Source of the DNA: Siphonodentalium dalli | Lineage: Eukaryota > Mollusca > Scaphopoda > Gadilida > Siphonodentaliidae | DNA: 64,000 nucleotides | Assembly: GCA_032622095.1 (NCBI GenBank) | Contig: CP136061.1 | Coordinates: 233,924,944-233,988,943, forward strand | Direction: 5' to 3' | Notes under the pieces: generated by a model | Databases searched by the model: none | What the model was told of the DNA's origin: nothing | What the model saw: only the letters and a program-made list of their open reading frames with translations | Program-made: the position numbers and the translations under genes | Shown here: positions 57,611-64,000 of the stretch, piece after piece | Layout: each line of letters opens with the position of its first letter | How positions within the stretch are numbered: position 1 is the first letter of the stretch

Positions 57611-59140
57611 CCTTTGTACAATAACACATCGATATTAAGAGGGCTGGGGCCCCAGTATGCACAGGGGTGGCGCCAGTGGGGGCACGGGGGGGGGGGGGGG
57701 GGGGGCTACAGCCCCCTTGTCGGGGAGCTCTAGCCCCCTCGTCGGGGAGGACTTGTCGGGGATTTTCTATATGTAAGTCGGTTGTGTGTATAATATGAAG
57801 TAATCATGTACAGACTGTCAGTGTGGGAAAGTGTCAGAGAGAGAACATACAGCGGAATATATCCCACACAAAATATTCATATTCCCATTAAATCCGGGGG
57901 TATTTCCCTGTATTGTTACACCATCAGCGTTTTAGTGGTAATGAAAATCTATTGAAACATGTGTGCTTCATCATTGCTGGCTACTCTGGCATTCGTCACA
58001 ATGGCCATATTGGTCTATAGAACCATTGAGTACCTACAGTATGGCCACATGTTAGCTATATCCCCGACAGTGAAACACCATGCTGGCACTTGCAACTAAT
58101 GAAATTAGAAATTAGAACTGACACAGAAGACAAGTGGCCTCCCTGGAATATAGGAGTTTTCACAATAATTTAAAAGAAATTTAATTATCATATCACTGAC
58201 TTGTCTCAGGTCAAATATTAGTGTGGCGAAGCCTTAATTCAAGTTTAATTGACACCACCATAATATATGTGTTATTATTTACATATGTGATAATGTTCAT
58301 CAATCATAAGCAACTGCAGATCTATTAGAATTCTCCAGGCTCCAGCTAAGAGACTATGATTACTTCAATATGGTTTTGTACCTTTGTACAATAACACATC
58401 GATATTAAGAGGGCTGGGGCCCCAGTATGCACAGGGGTGGCGCCAGTGGGGGCACGGGGGGGGGGGGCTACAGCCCCCTTGTCGGGGAGCTCTAGCCCCC
58501 TCGTCGGGGAGGACTTGTCGGGGATTTTCTATATGTAAGTCGGTTGTGTGTATAATATGAAGTAATCATGTACAGACTGTCAGTGTGGGAAAGTGTCAGA
58601 GAGAGAACATACAGCGGAATATATCCCACACAAAATATTCATATTCCCATTAAATCCGGGGGTATTTCCCTGTATTGTTACACCATCAGCGTTTTAGTGG
58701 TAATGAAAATCTATTGAAACATGTGTGCTTTATCATTGCTGGCTACTCTGGCATTCGTCACAATGGCCATATTGGTCTATAGAACCATTGAGTACCTACA
58801 GTATGGCCACATGTTAGCTATATCCCCGACAGTGAAACACCATGCTGGCACTTGCAACTAATGAAATTAGAAATTAGAACTGACACAGAAGACAAGTGGC
58901 CTCCCTGGAATATAGGAATTTTCACAATAATTTAAAAGAAATTTAATTATCATATCACTGACTTGTCTCAGGTCAAATATTAGTGTGGCGAAGCCTTAAT
59001 TCAAGTTTAATTGACACCACCATAATATATGTGTTATTATTTACATATGTGATAATGTTCATCAATCATAAGCAACTGCAGATATATTAGAATTCTCCAG
59101 GCTCCAGCTAAGAGACTATGATTACTTCAATATGGTTTTG
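57611..59140 (+). repeat. Near-identical tandem duplication, two copies of ~765 bp
   Basis: 57611-58380 and 58381-59140 are nearly identical. I see three base substitutions and a difference of eight in the length of a G run (about 57686-57705 against 58456-58467). Each copy begins CCTTTGTACAATAACACATC. The boundaries do not coincide with transposon ends. Confidence 0.9.
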
Positions 59141-59251
59141 TTCATTGGTTCGCCACACACACTATGTGCGCTCATTTCACATACCAACAGGCAATATGGT
59201 GTAATTTAGTGTACCCCCCCCCCTGTCGGGGATTTTCTGGTGCCACCCCTG
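57662..59251. mobile_element. hAT-like element with a duplicated left end
   Basis: Left end CAGGGGTGGCGCCAG, right end CTGGTGCCACCCCTG, flanked by the 8-bp duplication AGTATGCA (57654-57661 and 59252-59259). A second left end, with its own AGTATGCA and 50 bp of host flank, lies at 58432 because of the tandem duplication. The original element would be about 820 bp. No transposase. Confidence 0.8.
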
Positions 59252-59259
59252 AGTATGCA

Positions 59260-60329
59260 CCGGCCTTATACCTTCCTCCTCTACTTCCTTGCTGTTGATT
59301 TTGCCCCCGCTGGCTTTTGACGCAATAATATTATTTGTGCGTTTTCTCTGCCAGAACATAATGGCAGTAAAGAAAGGAACCCATTCATGCGACGTTAACA
59401 CTCTCCGAATTTGAATTCCAAAAATAGGCAGTTTTACGACACATAATTCCAATAAATTAGATTTGTCGTGGTGTTAAACGGTAGTCATGTATGTGGCTTG
59501 ACTAAATATTTGAATCAACTCTCCAAACCCTGGAGGTATATAAATATACCCAACCAACCACAACACAACTACTTAAAGTACTCGTAAAGGCGGGATATGC
59601 ATGTTTCAAATTTTCTCACGGATATTCGAGCGAGATCCCTGCCGAGACAGCCTGTTGCATTTTAGAGCCAAAAGTTATTTATATATCCAAAGGAATTGAT
59701 GATTTTAAGGCTATAATTTTCCAAATTTATTTATCATACTAACATCTATAAACTGTGATAAGATGAATAGATAACCTCAAATGAGACACCTGTTTGTCTC
59801 GACCCCATATAATGGGATGCACGAAGGCGAAACGATACCGTATAAATTTACAATTTCAATTTGCGGCTGTCAGTGAGACCTTCATTGTTCGATTCGTTTG
59901 GCTGTCGTTGTGATATCATGTTCTGAAAGATCACTTTGACTTCGATTGTATACGTTTAAAAGAAAAAAAGAGACACTTTGTATTTTATACAACGTTATAG
60001 CAGGTTTAAGGCTATTTATTATATGTTATCTATGTATGGTGTAGACCCTTACACCCAAGGCCAAGGAATGCGGTTATTTGGGGTCATATTGGGTGTCTCT
60101 ATTCGAACTAATATCCCTCGTTTGAGAACTGGCGTATATGCTATAGGGCAACCAATTACAAGCCACCACTTTGTCGAAATATCTCGACTGAAAATAAAAT
60201 AAAGGAACCCACAAAACTAGTCAACAAATAGTCAACGGTATTATGATGGTCTACACATGGTCGTGGTGATCTTTTTAATACGGCTCCCAAACAGATTGTT
60301 ACTATAACTCAACGTCAAAAGTGCTATTC
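59260..60329. other. No recognisable feature
   Basis: A 91-codon minus-strand frame (59452-59177) starts in unique sequence and runs into the hAT end. No family recognised and not called. Confidence 0.35.
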
Positions 60330-61047
60330 CTTCCAACCCAGTCAGAGACATGGTGACATTTTCAATATATATATAGTTGGAAATTTCATGCAAGACACAT
60401 TATTTGGAAATTTCAGACAAAATATAGGAGTTATCTGAGTTATAGATTTTCCATGCAGCCAGTATTTATTTGTTGTTGTTAGGCTAACACTCTGACACTT
60501 GCCTACTTGTCAAATTGAATTGAAATGACCATGAATTGGAATTTTTCAAACCATAGGGGATATTATGTTGGAAACTTGAGATACTATCTGGGTAATTTCA
60601 ACCCAAATGGGGTGCTCTACTGCATACGACACCCCTGTCGAGAACTATAGGCCGTCTACCAATAATTGTACGCTCCGACGTCCGATGGGTTGGTGTGCAA
60701 ACGGAATTTCCAGAATTTCGTTCTTGTTTAACCCTTTGATGACTGGAGCGTCCTGAATTTTTACGAAAACCCTGTGCCAATGCATTCTCTTATAGGTCGC
60801 CTGGCATATATAAGAGAATGCTTTGGCCTAACAATATTTACCTTCATCTTGTAAGCCATGCATGCAGTGCATTCTCTTATATATGCGAGGTGACCTATGG
60901 TCGACTCGCAGAGACAAGATATTCCAGTGGCGCAGGGTCTTTAATGCTGCGCCAGCGCAGCTCCCGTCACGAAAGGGTTAAAAGGGTGCAGATGTAAATT
61001 CCAAGCTGAGACCTTCCCAGAGGATACCTTCTATAGCCACGTCCCTG
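60330..61047. mobile_element. Decayed hAT-like element of the CAGGGACGTGGC group
   Basis: Left end CAGAGACATGGTGAC, right end ATAGCCACGTCCCTG, interior with GGAAATTTC motifs. Interrupted by a TTAA MITE at 60728-60981. No clean target duplication. Confidence 0.45.
60728..60981 (+). mobile_element. TTAA hairpin MITE family N3, nested
   Basis: TTAACCCTTTGATGACTGGA to CCGTCACGAAAGGGTTAA. Two partly decayed hairpins (60776-60829, which lacks part of one arm, and 60869-60925). Right part TCTTTAATGCTGCGCCAGCG as at 5570. Confidence 0.75.
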
Positions 61048-61209
61048 ATCTGACTGTCAGACGGGATTGTATAGTGACTCTACATGTGTTCAAAGCTGCA
61101 CGGTCTAGTTCCTTGAAACATACCCGATGTTCGCATATACAAACTTCATACGTGGAAACTGAAAGAAAATTTCGCATTGCATCATGTTTATTAAATGGGA
61201 CTTCCTTAT

Positions 61210-61310
61210 AATTTAGCCGTAGCCGATGTGGGTTAGTTGTGCATGGATACCATCATCGCAGTCTGTGGTAAACGAGGAGGTCCCGGGATCGATTCCCCAC
61301 ATATGCGAAA
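61210..61310 (+). repeat. tRNA-like sequence, probably a SINE head
   Basis: GATGTGGGTTAGTTGTGCAT resembles an A-box region, and GGGATCGATTCCCCAC contains a near-consensus B box (GGTTCGANTCC). The acceptor and T stems do not pair properly, so I do not call a functional tRNA. Confidence 0.4.
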
Positions 61311-62603
61311 ACAGGGACCGATATCCAAGCATCCGAGGAACACCTCGGTGTGGGTGAATTGGTCATAGTCGCATTTTATCGTTCAAAAAGACCCAGGATC
61401 TCTCAAATAAAAGACACATGTACATGATCTCCCAAATGTGCAAAAAGTCATGCACTCAGCATCTCGAACTCTCATCAAAAACGCGATTTTAGAGTATTCG
61501 TCTGCTAATAATTAAAAGTGTTTGTTTTTTATCGGAGTGGACAATCTTGACTGCACCGCAGTTCCGTACTTTTTGCACATTTGGGATATCATGTGTGTCT
61601 TTTTGCACGAACCACGCAACAATGACCAAATTTAGCCTAAATGTGCCATTCCGATCGATCATAACACGGTCGTATCAATAAGAAATAATATTTTGTTTTA
61701 CGCGTGCATATATGAAATCACACGGGCCAGTGATTCCACTCCAAAATGGAGGTAGTAAGTAATCAAAAAGAAGACATAAAACTCGTCTTAAATTGTGTGT
61801 TAAATAGTAGAATTGATTGAGCAAAAAGCCTTGTCTCGCATGCAAAGTATCGTTTTGTATTTGCATTCACTGTATATCTCTATAACATTCCATATAAATT
61901 ACCCACTCCACTCCCTAATGGGAAATGAGAAAATACCTCGAAGGGCATATATCCTTTTTATCGTTCATCGAAATGCATGATTCTATTCACCCCATGTTTA
62001 CCACCCATATCGACAAAATGGACCCCTTTGATGTTGGGTCCCCAAGCGACCCTTTAATGGATTCAGGTCGTCAATTATAAAACATGTACTGGTCAACTTA
62101 GATTATCGGTCATGATTTCGAATAATCCCATTTGTATCGCCATCCCACGAAGATACGACATACCTGCCCCAAAGCCCCACTCAAAATTGGAATTTACTTA
62201 ACGGTCCGAAACAATAATAAACAAACGGAAAATGAATAACATTGTCAGACATAATTCTTCGTCTTGTTTGTCAAACCACAGACGAGTCGTCTTCAATGAG
62301 AATGTTTGTGGTCAGACTGGACATAGATTAAAGAAACAGCCGGGGACTAAACAAAATATGTAGGAGGTCAATGATCTGCAAGCTCAGTTATCACGTGACC
62401 TTAAATAACCTCCAAGCAATTGGTTTTTGTTTTCGCTTGTAATCTCTAATGCAACTTGACGACTTGTGATGTATTTCCCATGCGGATTGTCTCGCTACAT
62501 CAAACGTATCACTGGCAGAGCATAAATACAAACAAAACTGATGGGAGTTTGTTAATGCACCTGGGGCTAGCAGGGGCGACCTTTCATCAAGCTGGTTGTT
62601 CGC
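61311..62603. other. No recognisable feature
   Basis: CTCCCAAATGTGCAAAAAGT near 61428-61448 has an inverted partner, ACTTTTTGCACATTTGGGA, at 61567-61586, a small foldback of unknown kind. Otherwise nothing is recognised. Confidence 0.4.
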
Positions 62604-63105
62604 TTAAAGGTACGGTTGGCCTTGGCGGTGGGTATCCTGTGAAGATATTTCCACCCGTCAAAAACCGCCACAAACAGAAAGAACATCAAAATGTAGACAG
62701 ACTTTATCCGTATACAAATAAGAAATATCGCATAAACAGTATGTTATTGTCATATTTTTTACGATTGTTATGTAAACAAAAGCATAGAAAGTTACTTTTC
62801 TGGTGTTTGTTTATATTATGATGGTAAACATAAAGAGCGTTCCTTGTTGGTGAATTCCTGATATGGCACTAATAAAGAGCGCTTATGCCATTTTTGTGTG
62901 ATTAGCCAGTAGCATTGTGCTGTCTTCTGTAACACAATCAGGCTCTTGCTTAGGTAAAATATAGTAGGTCTTTATGATAACATGCTGTTTACGCGATAGT
63001 CATGGTATATATGAACGAAACTGTATGGATTTTAATGTTTTCCTGTTTACGGTGATTGGAACAAATATGAATATTTTCGACAACTAAGGCCTCACGTGCC
63101 TTTAA
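62604..63105 (-). mobile_element. TTAA-flanked AGGYACG element, copy 3, full length
   Basis: TTAA-AGGTACGGTTGGCC to GGCCTCACGTGCCT-TTAA, 502 bp, reverse orientation of copy 2 and very similar to it. TAAAGAGCG motifs at 62831 and 62873. The frame through its left half is shared with copy 2 and is not considered a gene. Confidence 0.8.
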
Positions 63106-63428
63106 ACTGCAAGTACAGAAGCTGTATATGAACACGAACATCAGAATTTCCATCTCTGCCCTGTGTTCCCCCTTATATTTGAATATCTATACAGTGTGGT
63201 GTTGTATTAAATTGTATGATGCTGAGGGCACTGAATGAATGGTCTGAGACCAAAAGTACTATATAGGACGTATCACTGCCCGTATGATCAACCATGGAAT
63301 ATCCTTACATTTCAGCTATAGGCACTTGTCTACCACGGACTTGCCAAAAGGGGAATATGGCAAAATAGTGACCAACTGCTGGACAGAATACGTAACCAGA
63401 CGAATGTATATCCACAATAAGATCCATC

Positions 63429-63807
63429 TTAACCCTTTACCCAACAGAAGGGCCCTGTGCCAATGCATTCTCTTATATATGCGAGTCGACCATAGGTCGC
63501 CTCGCATATATAAGAGAATGCATTGGCTTAACACATTAAAAATTATAAAATTGTTAAAGAATGTAAGAAAAAATGGTAAAAAGTGTTAAAAAAAGATTAT
63601 TTTTAGGCCAATGCATTCTCTTATATATGCGAGGCGACCTATGGTCGACTCGCATATATAAGAGAATGCATTGGCACAGGGCTAACTGTAACTATCACAA
63701 TGTGGTCAAGGAGCCGGTTCCAATGATATCCATATTTGTATGGTTCTATTGAGACAGACCGAAGATATTTTAGGCTGGTTTTGGCCGGTTTGTTGGGTAA
63801 AGGGTTA
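63429..63807 (-). mobile_element. TTAA hairpin MITE family N1, full length, reversed
   Basis: TTAACCCTTTACCCAACAGA to TGTTGGGTAAAGGGTTAA. Hairpins at 63459-63527 and 63606-63674, one pair of GGTTTTGGCCGG units. Nearly identical in reverse complement to 25702-26102. Confidence 0.85.
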
Positions 63808-63899
63808 ACACAATTATATATTGCTACTATATATATATGACACAATCACAAATAAACTTCATATATACATTTTCGTCCACTACATTGTTATATATCATG

Positions 63900-63945
63900 T
63901 ATCTATATATTTTACCATATTTGGTGTAAATGTGTAATAAATTGA
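63900..63945 (+). mobile_element. LINE tail fragment
   Basis: ACCATATTTGGTGTAAATGT, AATAAATTGATT: sense copy of the tail seen antisense at 15597-15665. Very short. Confidence 0.45.
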
Positions 63946-64000
63946 TTACTGCATGTAACTATATATAGTGTCAACGTTCGTCTCAAAACAAAGCATGGCC

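Noticed and set aside
59177-59452. 91-codon minus-strand frame as a gene
   Set aside because: It runs into the hAT terminal repeat and shows no recognised domain.
61210-61310. Functional tRNA gene
   Set aside because: The B box is good, but acceptor and T stems do not pair and no clean cloverleaf can be drawn.

Overview
This 64-kb window looks like repeat-dense, non-coding DNA from an animal nuclear genome, probably a marine invertebrate. A mollusc or other lophotrochozoan is my guess, but I cannot prove it from the sequence. It is AT-rich and has no bacterial gene layout, long ORF, rRNA or clear intact tRNA gene. I found no host gene I would defend. The only convincing protein-coding relic is the decayed C-terminal end of a LINE reverse-transcriptase ORF near 12.7-13.3 kb. 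A GC-rich patch at 30.4-30.7 kb is a weak exon candidate.

What the window does hold is a well-preserved collection of non-autonomous transposons whose ends can be read directly. (1) TTAA-flanked elements with CCCTTT termini (piggyBac-like MITEs), in at least four terminal families. (2) TTAA-flanked elements with AGGYACG termini (4.3, 45.7 and 62.6 kb). (3) hAT-like elements with CAGGG or TAGTGATG termini and 7-8 bp target duplications (6.2, 21.6, 23.6 and 57.7 kb). (4) TA-flanked near-perfect palindromes (0.1, 32.2 and 49.2 kb). (5) Helitron-like elements starting TC, ending CTAG and inserted between A and T (0.7, 3.1, 43.2 and 43.8 kb). (6) LINE tails, a tRNA-derived SINE and other SINE-like repeats.

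Layout. 0-5 kb: a tandemly duplicated ~2.5-kb repeat carrying Helitrons and a palindromic MITE. 6-10 kb: a hAT-like element, then hairpin MITEs. 10-12.7 kb: featureless. 12.7-18 kb: LINE fragment, GAT-repeat array, inverted-repeat element, CAT microsatellite. 18-27 kb: a dense cluster of TTAA and hAT elements. 27-36 kb: foldback elements, one with a palindromic satellite inside, and a 15 x 30-bp minisatellite. 36-47 kb: old hAT-like repeats, a SINE, and inverted-repeat arms about 4.3 kb apart that flank a Helitron pair. 48-54 kb: a GC-rich minisatellite, then mostly featureless DNA. 54-64 kb: nested MITEs, a hAT element with a duplicated end, and more TTAA elements.

The most unusual feature is a ~69-bp, nearly perfectly self-complementary hairpin. 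It occurs at least 14 times as near-identical copies (plus diverged ones), usually as two oppositely oriented copies per element, inside elements with unrelated termini. The same internal module is therefore carried by several MITE families. Compensatory changes near the hairpin tip and a precise hairpin loss in one copy suggest the structure itself matters, or is actively homogenised.
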